Below are positions 1 to 8,990 of a stretch of DNA of 17,827 nt, in pieces (position 1 is the first letter of the stretch; the number at the start of each line of letters is the position of its first letter). The notes beneath the pieces were generated by a model. That model had not been told where the DNA came from and did no database searches. It saw nothing but the letters and a program-made list of their open reading frames with translations. The position numbers and the translations under genes were made by a program. Source of the stretch: JBQCHF01 sp051953655 (lineage in GTDB: Bacteria; Actinomycetota; Actinomycetes; Motilibacterales; Motilibacteraceae); NCBI GenBank assembly GCA_051953655.1, contig JBQCIO010000369.1, positions 1 through 17,827 of the forward strand, given 5' to 3'.

Positions 1-1233
1 GCTCGCCCCGGCGAACACCAGCGCCTCGACGTCGGCGGCCCGGCGCGCCAGGTGCGCCTGCGCCTCCTCCGCGTGGTCCACGGCCAGCGCCGCGTCCACG
101 AGCGTCTGGCCGTACTTGAGGGCGACGTCGGCGTGCGCCCGGTTCCACTCGGCCAGCTCGCGCAACGACCGGATCGGCGCCCCCTCCGGCAGCCGCGCGA
201 GGTAGGCGTCGACGTCGCGGGCGAACTCGTGGTGCAGCACGGCCAGCTCCGGCTCCCACGGGGGCTGCGGCATGGTCACGCCCTCGACGAGGACCGCCCC
301 GGCCGCGCGCAGCTCCGTGAGCGCGCGCTCGTGCACCTCTCGCTGCCCGGCCGGAAGGTCGGCCGGGGGATCCACGACACCCAGCCGGGCCCCGCGCAGG
401 GCGTCGAGGTCCAACGCCGCCACGTAGTCGACCTCCGACGGCGCGTCGGAGGTCGCCGGGTCCTCGGCGTCGGGGCCGGCGACCACGGAGAGCAGCGCCG
501 CGGCGTCGGCCACCGTGCGGGCCATCGGGCCGGCCGTGTCCTGGCTGCCGGCGATCGGGAAGATCCCGGTGCGGCTCACCAGGCCCAGCGTCGGCTTGAA
601 CCCGACCAGCGACTGGTGGTCGGCCGGGGAGGTGATCGACCCGTCGGTCTCGCTGCCGATGGCGACCGCCGCGAGCCCGAGCGCGACCGCGGCGCCCGAC
701 CCGCTGGAGGAGCCGCTGGGCGTCAGCGACGTGTCGTAGGGGTTGAGCACCTGCCCGCCCAGCGAGGAGTAGCCGCTGGGCATCCCCTCGGTCATGAAGT
801 TGGCCAGCTCGGTCAGGTTGGTCTTGCCCAGCACCACCGCTCCTGCCACGCGCAGGCGGGCCACCAGCGGGGCGTCCGCGGCGGGGACCGACCCCGCCAG
901 GGCGACGGTCCCGGCGGTGGTCGGCACCCCGGCGACGTCGACGTTGTCCTTCACCAGCACCGGAACCCCGTCCAGCGGCCCACGCACCTCGCCTGCGGCA
1001 CGGCGGGCGTCGGCGGCCTCGGCCTGCTCGAGCGCGTCCGGGCAGACGCAGCGGACCGAGGTGATCCCGGGCCCGCTGCGGTCGACCGCCTCGATGCGTG
1101 CGAGGTAGGCGCGCACGAGCTCGACGGAGGTGGTGCGGCCTGCGGCCAGGGCGTCGGCGAGCTCGGCCACGCCGGCCACGCCGAGGTCGAGCCCGGCAGG
1201 GCGGGGGAGTGCAGGCGGCAGCGGTGCGGTCAC
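1..1233 (-). CDS. Amidase-signature family hydrolase, peptide-amidase-like (C-terminus outside window)
   Basis: Reading the minus strand from a GTG at 1233 gives 411 open codons to the window edge, with no stop, so the C-terminus lies outside. The amidase Ser-Ser-Lys machinery is visible: Lys95 in VLVKDNVDVAG, the Ser-rich loop PSGSSSGSG at 172-180 (cis-Ser about 176-177), and the likely nucleophile Ser199 in GSETDGSITSPA. The nearby LVGFKPTLGLVSR and SQDTAGPM segments resemble bacterial peptide amidases more than GatA of the tRNA amidotransferase, whose usual GGSIR context is changed here to DGSIT. Such enzymes hydrolyse amide bonds in the cytoplasm or periplasm; the substrate cannot be read from sequence. 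No partner gatB or gatC is seen. The start is uncertain: an in-frame GTG at 1251 is possible and neither has a clear ribosome site. The gene diverges from fadA across about 196 nt. Confidence 0.85.
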   Translation of the reverse strand, partial: MTAPLPPALPRPAGLDLGVAGVAELADALAAGRTTSVELVRAYLARIEAVDRSGPGITSVRCVCPDALEQAEAADARRAAGEVRGPLDGVPVLVKDNVDVAGVPTTAGTVALAGSVPAADAPLVARLRVAGAVVLGKTNLTELANFMTEGMPSGYSSLGGQVLNPYDTSLTPSGSSSGSGAAVALGLAAVAIGSETDGSITSPADHQSLVGFKPTLGLVSRTGIFPIAGSQDTAGPMARTVADAAALLSVVAGPDAEDPATSDAPSEVDYVAALDLDALRGARLGVVDPPADLPAGQREVHERALTELRAAGAVLVEGVTMPQPPWEPELAVLHHEFARDVDAYLARLPEGAPIRSLRELAEWNRAHADVALKYGQTLVDAALAVDHAEEAQAHLARRAADVEALVFAGAS

Positions 1234-1290
1234 GGCCGCAGAGCATCGCACGAGGGGGACAGCGGTGCAGAACAGAGGGCGAGCAGGCGC

Positions 1291-1303
1291 CCGATCGGAT
1301 CGG
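1291..1303. promoter_or_regulatory. Perfect 13-nt palindrome in the amidase/fadA divergent gap (candidate operator)
   Basis: CCGATC-G-GATCGG is a perfect inverted repeat about 130 nt upstream of the fadA start and 58 nt upstream of the amidase start. It is the only clear symmetric element I see in the 196-nt divergent gap at 1234-1429. Its position would suit a repressor controlling either gene, but no protein can be assigned to it. A chance palindrome in GC-rich DNA is possible. Confidence 0.3.
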
Positions 1304-1429
1304 TCAGGTGCCGCGAGCGGTGCGGGCATTGGCGCCGCCGCGGTCGGCGAGCGAGGCTGGGCCTGCGGGGCGCGCCGCCCTTCGCAGACGACTGGTCGAA
1401 CAGCACGTCCAGCAGCACGAGGAGACCCG

Positions 1430-2647
<1,218 letters not shown>

Positions 2648-2683
2648 CGCCGTCCCTCACGCCACAAGGAGTTTCTGCAGCTC

Positions 2684-4927
2684 ATGAGCACCAGCAACGG
2701 GACCGGGACGACCGGCAGCGTGGACCTCGGCGGCATCCGCTACGAGCGCGGCGACGACGGCGTCGTGCTGCTCACCATGGACCTGCCCGGCGCCAGCGCG
2801 AACACGATGGGCGAGCCGTACCGGGCCGCGATGGACGCCGCCCTGGAGCGGCTGGAGGCCGACCGCTCGCTGGCCGGCGTGGTCATCACCTCGGCCAAGA
2901 AGACGTTCTTCGCCGGCGCCGACCTCAACGAGATGCTGCAGGTGCGCCCGGAGGACGCTGCCGAGATGGTCGCCGGCGTCACCCGGATCAAGCGCCAGCT
3001 GCGCCGGCTGGAGACCCTCGGGGTGCCGGTGGCCGCCGCCATCAACGGCAGCGCGCTGGGCGGTGGCTGGGAGATCGCGCTGGCCTGCCACCACCGGGTG
3101 GCCGTCGACGCGCCCGGCGTGAAGGTCGGCCTGCCCGAGGTCACCCTCGGCCTGCTGCCCGGCGGCGGTGGCGTCGTCCGCATGGTGCGGATGCTGGGTC
3201 TGCTCGAGGCGCTGCCGCTGCTCCTGGAGGGCAAGCAGCTCACCCCCGCCAAGGCCCAGGGCATGGGCCTGGTGGACGAGCTCGCCGCGGACCCGGCCGA
3301 GGCCGTGGCCAGGGCGCGGGCGTGGATCGCCACCGGCCCGGACCCGCGCAACCCGTGGGACCGCGAGGGCTGGAAGCTGCCCGGCGGCACCCCCACCAGC
3401 CCCAAGGTGGCCCAGGCGCTCGCGGTCGCCCCCGCCATGCTGCGCAAGAAGACCTGGGGCACCCTGCCGGCTCCCGAGCGGATCCTGGCCGCGGCCGTCG
3501 AGGGCGCCCAGGTCGACTTCGCCACCGCCGAGACCATCGAGACGCGCTACTTCGTCTCCCTGGCCACCGGCCAGGTCGCGAAGAACATGGTCAGCACGTT
3601 CTTCTTCCAGCTCAACGAGGTGAACGGCCGCGCGGCCAAGATGGCCTCGGCGGACCAGCGCGCCACCGCCAAGGTCGCCGTGCTCGGCGCCGGGATGATG
3701 GGAGCCGGGATCGCGCTGGCCAGCGCCCGCAAGGGCATCGACGTCGTCCTCAAGGACGTCTCGCTGGAGGCGGCGCAGGCCGGCAAGCAGCGCGTCGCCG
3801 ACGGGGTGCTCGCGCCGATGGTGGCCAAGGGCCGGATGAGCGAGGCCGAGCGCGACGCCGTCCTCGCCCGCATCCACCCCACCGGCGACGACGCCGACCT
3901 GGCCGGAGCGGACCTGCTCATCGAGGCCGTTTTCGAGGACCGGGCGCTCAAGGACCAGGTGACCAAGGCGGCCGAGGCGGTGCTCGACGAGGGCGCGCTT
4001 CTGGCCTCCAACACCTCCACCCTGCCGATCACCGGGCTGGCCGCCGCGGTGAAGGACCCGGCCCGGTTCATCGGCATCCACTTCTTCTCCCCGGTGGACA
4101 AGATGCCGCTGGTGGAGGTGATCCGCGGCCGGGAGACCTCCGACGACGCCGTCGCGCGCGCCCTGGCCTACGTGCGGCAGATCGGCAAGACGCCCATCGT
4201 CGTCAACGACGGCAGGGGTTTCTTCACCTCGCGGGTGTTCGGCACGTTCACCAACGAGGGCATCGCCATGCTCGCCGAGGGGGTGCACCCGGCCACCATC
4301 GAGACCGAGGCGCGCAAGGCCGGAATGCCGGTCGGCCCGCTGGCTGTCTCCGACGAGGTGTCGTTGAGCCTCATGGCGCACGTGAAGGCCCAGACCGAGA
4401 AGGACCTCGCGGAGGAGGGGCGCTCGCTGCCCGAGCACCCGGCCAGCGCCGTCATCGACCGGTTCGTCACCGAGCTCGGCCGGCCGGGGCGGGCCGGGGG
4501 CGGCGGCTTCTACGACTACCCGGCGGGCGCGCCCAAGCGGCTGTGGCCGCAGCTGGTCGCGGACTACCACCGCCCCGACGTGCAGATCCCGCTGGAGGAC
4601 GTGCGCGACCGGCTGCTCTACGTGCAGGCGCTGGACACCGTGCGCTGCCTGGAGGAGGGCGTGCTCACCGACGTCGCCGACGCCAACGTCGGCAGCATCA
4701 TGGGCATCGGCTTCGCGCCGTGGACGGGCGGCGCGCTGCAGTTCGTCAACAGCGTGGGCGTGGCGGCGTTCGTGGAGCGGGCCCGCTACCTCGCCGACGA
4801 GTACGGCGAGCGGTTCACGCCGCCGGCGACGCTGCTGGAGATGGCCGAGCGCGGCGAGCGCTTCCGGGTCGGTGGCGGTCAGGCCGTCCGCGAGCCGGAC
4901 CCGGCCGCGCCGGTCCCGGCCCGGTAG
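2684..4927 (+). CDS. fadB: Multifunctional enoyl-CoA hydratase / 3-hydroxyacyl-CoA dehydrogenase, FadB
   Basis: A 747-residue fusion catalysing the hydration and NAD-dependent oxidation steps of beta-oxidation. Residues about 15-300 form the crotonase domain, with the oxyanion-hole segment FFAGADL (75-81) and candidate catalytic Glu130 (GGGWEIALAC) and Glu152 (LPEVTLGLLPGGGG). The Rossmann domain begins at 330 with VAVLGAGMMGAGIA (GxGxxG at 335-340). Dehydrogenase residues His466 in GIHFFSPV and Glu478 in LVEVI sit 12 apart, as in short 3-hydroxyacyl-CoA dehydrogenases. C-terminal 3HCDH domains fill about 510-720. All key residues are present. The ATG at 2684 follows AAGGAG at 2666-2671, a rather long spacing of 12 nt. 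The last 49 nt overlap the end of the convergent AraC-type gene. The thiolase partner is fadA immediately upstream. Confidence 0.95.
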   Translation: MSTSNGTGTTGSVDLGGIRYERGDDGVVLLTMDLPGASANTMGEPYRAAMDAALERLEADRSLAGVVITSAKKTFFAGADLNEMLQVRPEDAAEMVAGVTRIKRQLRRLETLGVPVAAAINGSALGGGWEIALACHHRVAVDAPGVKVGLPEVTLGLLPGGGGVVRMVRMLGLLEALPLLLEGKQLTPAKAQGMGLVDELAADPAEAVARARAWIATGPDPRNPWDREGWKLPGGTPTSPKVAQALAVAPAMLRKKTWGTLPAPERILAAAVEGAQVDFATAETIETRYFVSLATGQVAKNMVSTFFFQLNEVNGRAAKMASADQRATAKVAVLGAGMMGAGIALASARKGIDVVLKDVSLEAAQAGKQRVADGVLAPMVAKGRMSEAERDAVLARIHPTGDDADLAGADLLIEAVFEDRALKDQVTKAAEAVLDEGALLASNTSTLPITGLAAAVKDPARFIGIHFFSPVDKMPLVEVIRGRETSDDAVARALAYVRQIGKTPIVVNDGRGFFTSRVFGTFTNEGIAMLAEGVHPATIETEARKAGMPVGPLAVSDEVSLSLMAHVKAQTEKDLAEEGRSLPEHPASAVIDRFVTELGRPGRAGGGGFYDYPAGAPKRLWPQLVADYHRPDVQIPLEDVRDRLLYVQALDTVRCLEEGVLTDVADANVGSIMGIGFAPWTGGALQFVNSVGVAAFVERARYLADEYGERFTPPATLLEMAERGERFRVGGGQAVREPDPAAPVPAR

Positions 4928-5964
4928 GTCCCCGGCGGGGCGCCGGTCCAGCGCCGGAAGGCGCGGGAGAAGGCGCTGGCCTCGGAGAAGCCCAGGCGCG
5001 CGGCGACCTCCTCCCCCGGGAGGTCGCCGCGGGAGAGCAGCACGATGGCGCGGTCGCGGCGCACCGCGTCCTTGAGCGCCTGGAACGAGGTGCCCTCCTG
5101 CGCCAGCCGGCGGCGCAGGGTGGGCCCGCTCACCAGCAGGCGCGCCGCCACGGCGTCGAGACCGAGGTCGTCCTCGGGGGCGCCGCGGTCCAGCACCCGG
5201 CGCACCCGCTCGGCGGTGGACGGCGCGTCCTGGGGGCGGACCAGCAGGTCCGCGGGCGCGCGGCGCAGGAACCGGCGCAGCGACGACTCGTCCTGAGCCA
5301 CCGGCAGGTCCAGGGCGGCCGCGTCCAGCGCGAGGCAGGTGGTGCCGGCGTCGAAGACCGGCTCGACGCCGAACAGCGCGCCGTAGTCCGCCGCGTGCGG
5401 GGGAGCCGGGTAGGCGAAGGCGGCCTCGCGCACGGCGAGCCGGCGCCCGACGAGCCAGGACGACCACCGGTGCCAGATGACCAGCAGCGACTCGGCGAGC
5501 AGGTGGTCCGGGTCGCCGGTGAGACGCTGCTGGTCCAGCGCGAGGCGGGCCAGGCCGTCCGACCCGCCGTCGTGGTCGAGCTCGAGGGAGATGCCGGGGG
5601 AGTCCTCGAAGAGCCGGTAGAACGCGACCGCCCGCTCGACGGCGGTGCGCAGGTCGGGGCAGTGCACGGTGGCCAGGCACATCATCGCGAAGGTGCCGCG
5701 TCGGCTGCGGCCAGGCCCGAGGCCGAGGTACTCGTCGTCCAGGGCGTCCCACACCCGCTGCACCAGCCGGCTGTACTGCTCGGGCGTGACCCGCGCCCGG
5801 GCGTCGTCGAGCAGCGCGGCCGGGATGCCGGCCCCCTCCAGCAGCGGCGCCGGCTCCAGCCCTTGCTCGCGCACCCCGCGCAGCGCCGCCCGCACGAAGT
5901 GCACGGGGATCGTCGCGGCCACTCCCGCAGCCTGCCACTGCCGAGCGGAGACCGTTCTGCGCAC
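4879..5964 (-). CDS. AraC-family transcriptional regulator (arabinose-binding-like N-domain type)
   Basis: A 361-residue protein with a C-terminal double helix-turn-helix at about 265-348 (PTLRRRLAQEGTSFQALKD, then LGFSEASAFSRAFRRWTG, the AraC signature). The N-terminal 35-220 region resembles the ligand-binding domain found in OruR- and ArgR-like AraC proteins (PF12625 type). It should bind DNA as an activator responding to a small molecule that I cannot name. It converges on fadB and overlaps its last 49 nt, so it is a plausible but unproven regulator of fadAB. The first start is a GTG at 5964 with AGGGG about 6 nt upstream. A GTG at 5922 (reading VAATIPVHFVRAALRG) fits the usual family N-terminus better and could be the true start. 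It lies downstream of ndgR on the same strand, 121 nt away. Confidence 0.87.
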   Translation of the reverse strand: MRRTVSARQWQAAGVAATIPVHFVRAALRGVREQGLEPAPLLEGAGIPAALLDDARARVTPEQYSRLVQRVWDALDDEYLGLGPGRSRRGTFAMMCLATVHCPDLRTAVERAVAFYRLFEDSPGISLELDHDGGSDGLARLALDQQRLTGDPDHLLAESLLVIWHRWSSWLVGRRLAVREAAFAYPAPPHAADYGALFGVEPVFDAGTTCLALDAAALDLPVAQDESSLRRFLRRAPADLLVRPQDAPSTAERVRRVLDRGAPEDDLGLDAVAARLLVSGPTLRRRLAQEGTSFQALKDAVRRDRAIVLLSRGDLPGEEVAARLGFSEASAFSRAFRRWTGAPPGTYRAGTGAAGSGSRTA

Positions 5965-6035
5965 AGGGGCCCCTGGCCGTCCACGGCGTGTCCCGCCCCT
6001 GACCGGTCGACCCGCCGGTGTCAGAGGCAGGGCTG

Positions 6036-6045
6036 TGTGCGCACA
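6036..6045. promoter_or_regulatory. TGTGCGCACA palindrome upstream of the AraC-type gene
   Basis: A perfect 10-nt palindrome lies 72 nt upstream of the GTG at 5964. Its core TGCGCACA recurs at 5958-5965, overlapping that start codon. The paired copies, 78 nt apart, could be binding sites for the AraC-type protein controlling its own gene. This is inference from position only, and short GC-rich palindromes occur by chance. The rest of the 5965-6085 gap shows only another short palindrome, GACCGGTC at 6001-6008. Confidence 0.25.
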
Positions 6046-6085
6046 TCGGTCACGGGCTGCGGAGGGGGTTGTGGAGCGGGGCGCC

Positions 6086-6802
6086 CTACGCCGCCCGGCG
6101 CAGCGCGTCGGACAGGCGCGCGGCGGCCTGCAGCACGGCGGCGGCGTGCAGGCGCCCGGGCTGGCGGCTGAGGCGCTCGATCGGGCCGGAGACCGAGACG
6201 GCGGCGACGACCCGGCCGCTCGGGCCGCGCACCGGGGCCGAGACCGACGCGACGCCGGGCTCGCGCTCGCCGACGCTCTGGGACCAGCCGCGGCGGCGGA
6301 CGCCGGCCAGCGCGGTGGCGGTGAAGCGGGCGCCCTGCAGGCCGCGGTGCAGCCGCTCGGGCTCCTCCCAGGCCAGCAGCACCTGGGCGGCGGACCCGGC
6401 GAGCATGGACAGGGTGCTGCCCACCGGCACCGAGTCGCGCAGGCCCGAGGGCCGCTCGGCGGCGGCCACGCAGATGCGCGCGTCGCCCTGCCGGCGGTAG
6501 AGCTGGGCGCTCTCCCCGGTGGTCTCGCGCAGCGCGGCGAGCACCGGGCCGGCGGCGGCCAGCAGCCGGTCCTCGCCCGCGGCCACCGCCAGCTCGGCCA
6601 GCCGCGGGCCGAGGATGAACCGGCCCTGCATGTCGCGGGCCACGATGCGGTGGTGCTCGAGCGCCACCGCGAGGCGGTGCGCGGTGGGCCGGGCCAGCCC
6701 GGTGTGCTGCACGAGGCCGGCGAGCGTCTGCGGTCCGGCCTCCAGGGCAGCGAGCACGATCGCGGCCTTGTCCAGGACGCCGACTCCGCTAGAGTTGTCC
6801 AT
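6086..6802 (-). CDS. ndgR: IclR-family regulator of leucine biosynthesis (NdgR/LtbR type)
   Basis: A 238-residue IclR protein. The winged helix-turn-helix spans about 8-65 (VLDKAAIVLAALEAGPQT, then GLARPTAHRLAVALEHH) and the effector domain about 75-235. The N-terminus MDNSSGVGVLDKA and the position divergent from leuCD match the conserved actinobacterial regulator called NdgR in Streptomyces and LtbR in Corynebacterium, known to control leuCD and other amino-acid genes. The ATG at 6802 is preferred over an upstream in-frame start at 6853 because family members begin here. A CAATAT hexamer at 6814-6809 on the minus strand ends 6 nt before the ATG, so the message may be leaderless. The inverted repeat at 6812-6838 would overlap this promoter, which suggests autoregulation (inference). 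Confidence 0.93.
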   Translation of the reverse strand: MDNSSGVGVLDKAAIVLAALEAGPQTLAGLVQHTGLARPTAHRLAVALEHHRIVARDMQGRFILGPRLAELAVAAGEDRLLAAAGPVLAALRETTGESAQLYRRQGDARICVAAAERPSGLRDSVPVGSTLSMLAGSAAQVLLAWEEPERLHRGLQGARFTATALAGVRRRGWSQSVGEREPGVASVSAPVRGPSGRVVAAVSVSGPIERLSRQPGRLHAAAVLQAAARLSDALRRAA

Positions 6803-6811
6803 GCCTCGATA

Positions 6812-6838
6812 TTGCCGTCTCACCACCTGAGATTGCAA
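6812..6838. promoter_or_regulatory. Inverted repeat between ndgR and leuC, candidate NdgR operator
   Basis: TTGCCGTCTCA (6812-6822), spacer CCACC, then TGAGATTGCAA (6828-6838). The arms match at 9 of 11 positions, including a perfect TCTCA-N5-TGAGA core. It lies 10 nt upstream of the ndgR start and 90 nt upstream of leuC, where the IclR protein encoded next door should bind. On the minus strand TTGCAA with an 18-nt spacer to CAATAT could be the ndgR promoter, so a bound protein would block it. Seen: the repeat and its location. Inferred: its role. Confidence 0.6.
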
Positions 6839-6927
6839 GCGGCGCGCCGACACTGGGCGGGCTGCGACACGACAGGGGCCGGACAGGCCGACGACGGCGC
6901 GAGGGCGCGCCGGGCTAGGAGGAGACC

Positions 6928-8346
6928 ATGGGCAGGACGCTCGCGGAGAAGGTCTGGGACGCGCACGTGGTGCGCCGCGCCGAGGGTGAGCCGGACCTGC
7001 TCTACATCGACCTCCACCTCGTGCACGAGGTCACCAGCCCGCAGGCCTTCGACGGCCTCCGGCTGGCCGGCCGGGGCATCCGGCGCCCGGACCTCACCAT
7101 CGCCACCGAGGACCACAACGTCCCCACGGTCGACATCGACCAGCCGATCGCCGACCCGGTGTCGCGCACGCAGGTCGAGACCCTGCGGCGCAACTGCGCG
7201 GAGTTCGGCCTGCGCCTGCACCCGCTGGGCGACGCCGAGCAGGGCATCGTGCACGTCGTCGGTCCGCAGCTGGGCCTCACCCAGCCGGGCATGACGGTGG
7301 TCTGCGGTGACTCGCACACCTCCACCCACGGCGCGTTCGGCGCGCTGGCCTTCGGCATCGGCACCAGCGAGGTCGAGCACGTGCTCGCCACCCAGACGCT
7401 GCCGCTCAAGCCGTTCAAGACCATGGCCGTCACCGTGCAGGGTCAGCTGCCCGAGGGCGTCACCGCCAAGGACCTGATCCTCGCCGTCATCACCCGGATC
7501 GGGACCGGCGGCGGGCAGGGGCACGTCATCGAGTACCGCGGCGAGGCGGTGCGCGGGCTCTCGATGGAGGCCCGGATGACCGTCTGCAACATGTCGATCG
7601 AGGCCGGTGCCCGCGCCGGCATGATCGCGCCGGACGAGACCACCTTCGACTACCTCGAGGGCCGCCCGCACGCCCCGCAGGGCGCGGACTGGGACGCCGC
7701 CGTCGACTACTGGCGCACCCTGCACACCGACGAGGACGCCGTGTTCGACAAGGAGGTCGTCATCGACGCCTCCGAGCTCACCCCGTTCGTGACCTGGGGC
7801 ACCAACCCCGGCCAGGGCGCGCCGCTGGGCGCGGCCGTCCCGGACCCGGCCTCGGTCGAGGACCCGCAGGCGCGCGCGGCCGCCGAGCGGGCGCTGGAGT
7901 ACATGGGCCTCACCGCCGGCACCCCGCTGCGCGAGGTGGCCGTCGACACCGTCTTCGTCGGCTCGTGCACCAACGGCCGGATCGAGGACCTGCGCGCGGC
8001 GGCCGCGGTCATCCAGGGGCACCGGGTCGCCGACGGCGTGCGGATGCTCGTGGTCCCCGGCTCGGTGCGGGTCCGCCTGCAGGCCGAGGCCGAGGGCCTG
8101 GACAAGGTCTTCGCCGACGCCGGTGCCGAGTGGCGCGGCGCGGGCTGCTCGATGTGCCTGGGCATGAACCCCGACCAGCTCGCGCCGGGCGAGCGCAGCG
8201 CCTCGACCTCCAACCGGAACTTCGAGGGCCGGCAGGGCAAGGGCGGACGCACCCACCTGGTGTCCCCGCAGGTGGCCGCCGCCACCGCGGTGCGTGGCCG
8301 GCTCGCCTCTCCCGCCGACCTCGAGCCCGCCGCCGCCCTGGCCTGA
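6928..8346 (+). CDS. leuC: 3-isopropylmalate dehydratase large subunit
   Basis: A 472-residue subunit of isopropylmalate isomerase, which interconverts 2- and 3-isopropylmalate in leucine synthesis in the cytoplasm. The [4Fe-4S] ligands are Cys347 (VGSCTNGR), Cys407 and Cys410 (GCSMCLGMNPD). The aconitase-family segments TEDHNVPT (60-67), CGDSHTSTHGAFG (126-138) and SASTSNRNFEGRQG (424-437) are all present. The ATG at 6928 has a very strong ribosome site, AGGAGGAG at 6917-6924. leuD follows after 43 nt and encodes the partner subunit. No leader peptide or attenuator is seen in the 125-nt upstream gap; control probably comes from the divergent ndgR product acting at 6812-6838. Confidence 0.98.
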   Translation: MGRTLAEKVWDAHVVRRAEGEPDLLYIDLHLVHEVTSPQAFDGLRLAGRGIRRPDLTIATEDHNVPTVDIDQPIADPVSRTQVETLRRNCAEFGLRLHPLGDAEQGIVHVVGPQLGLTQPGMTVVCGDSHTSTHGAFGALAFGIGTSEVEHVLATQTLPLKPFKTMAVTVQGQLPEGVTAKDLILAVITRIGTGGGQGHVIEYRGEAVRGLSMEARMTVCNMSIEAGARAGMIAPDETTFDYLEGRPHAPQGADWDAAVDYWRTLHTDEDAVFDKEVVIDASELTPFVTWGTNPGQGAPLGAAVPDPASVEDPQARAAAERALEYMGLTAGTPLREVAVDTVFVGSCTNGRIEDLRAAAAVIQGHRVADGVRMLVVPGSVRVRLQAEAEGLDKVFADAGAEWRGAGCSMCLGMNPDQLAPGERSASTSNRNFEGRQGKGGRTHLVSPQVAAATAVRGRLASPADLEPAAALA

Positions 8347-8389
8347 CCGGCCGACACGACGACGCCGACAACACGTAGGAGAACCTTCG

Positions 8390-8986
8390 ATGGAGAAGTT
8401 CGTCAGCCACACCGGCACGGCGGTCCCGCTGCGGCGCAGCAACGTCGACACCGACCAGATCATCCCCGCGGTCTACCTCAAGCGGGTCACCCGCACCGGC
8501 TTCGAGGACGGCCTGTTCTCGGCCTGGCGGCAGGACCCGGAGTTCGTGCTCAACAAGCCCGAGCACGCCGGCGCCAGCATCCTCGTGGCCGGGCCCGACT
8601 TCGGCACCGGCAGCTCCCGTGAGCACGCCGTGTGGGCGCTGATGGACTACGGCTTCAAGGTCGTGCTGTCCCCCCGCTTCGCCGACATCTTCCGCGGCAA
8701 CTCGGCCAAGGGCGGCCTGCTCACCGCCCAGATCCCGCTCGACGTCGCCGAGCAGCTGTGGGCGCTGATCGAGGCCGACCCGGCCGTGGCGGTCACCGTC
8801 GACCTCGCCGCCCGCGAGGTGCGGGCCGGCGACCTGGTGGCGCCGTTCGAGGTGGACGACTACACCCGCTGGCGGCTCATGGAGGGTCTGGACGACATCG
8901 GCCTGACCCTGCGCCACGTCGACGACATCAGCGCCTTCGAGGCGCAGCGTCCGGCGTGGCTGCCCACGACCACTCCCGTGGGCTGA
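8390..8986 (+). CDS. leuD: 3-isopropylmalate dehydratase small subunit
   Basis: A 198-residue swivel-domain partner of LeuC. Diagnostic segments are RRSNVDTDQIIPAVYLKR (about 16-33), GPDFGTGSSREHAVWAL (substrate-binding GSSREHA) and SPRFADIFRGNSAKGGLL. Length is normal for the family. The ATG at 8390 is set by AGGAG at 8377-8381, 8 nt away; earlier in-frame starts lie inside leuC. The stop is followed after only 4 nt by the methyltransferase start, so the leuCD message very likely continues into that gene. Confidence 0.98.
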   Translation: MEKFVSHTGTAVPLRRSNVDTDQIIPAVYLKRVTRTGFEDGLFSAWRQDPEFVLNKPEHAGASILVAGPDFGTGSSREHAVWALMDYGFKVVLSPRFADIFRGNSAKGGLLTAQIPLDVAEQLWALIEADPAVAVTVDLAAREVRAGDLVAPFEVDDYTRWRLMEGLDDIGLTLRHVDDISAFEAQRPAWLPTTTPVG

Positions 8987-8990
8987 GCCG

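Noticed and set aside
1..1233. Amidase as GatA of the Glu-tRNA amidotransferase
   Set aside because: The TDGSI/SQDTAGPM pattern fits peptide-amidase-like enzymes, and no gatB or gatC neighbour is seen.
2657..6046. An 1129-codon open frame on the minus strand
   Set aside because: It lies antisense to fadB and in another frame of the AraC gene; composition is shadow-like with no recognisable motif.
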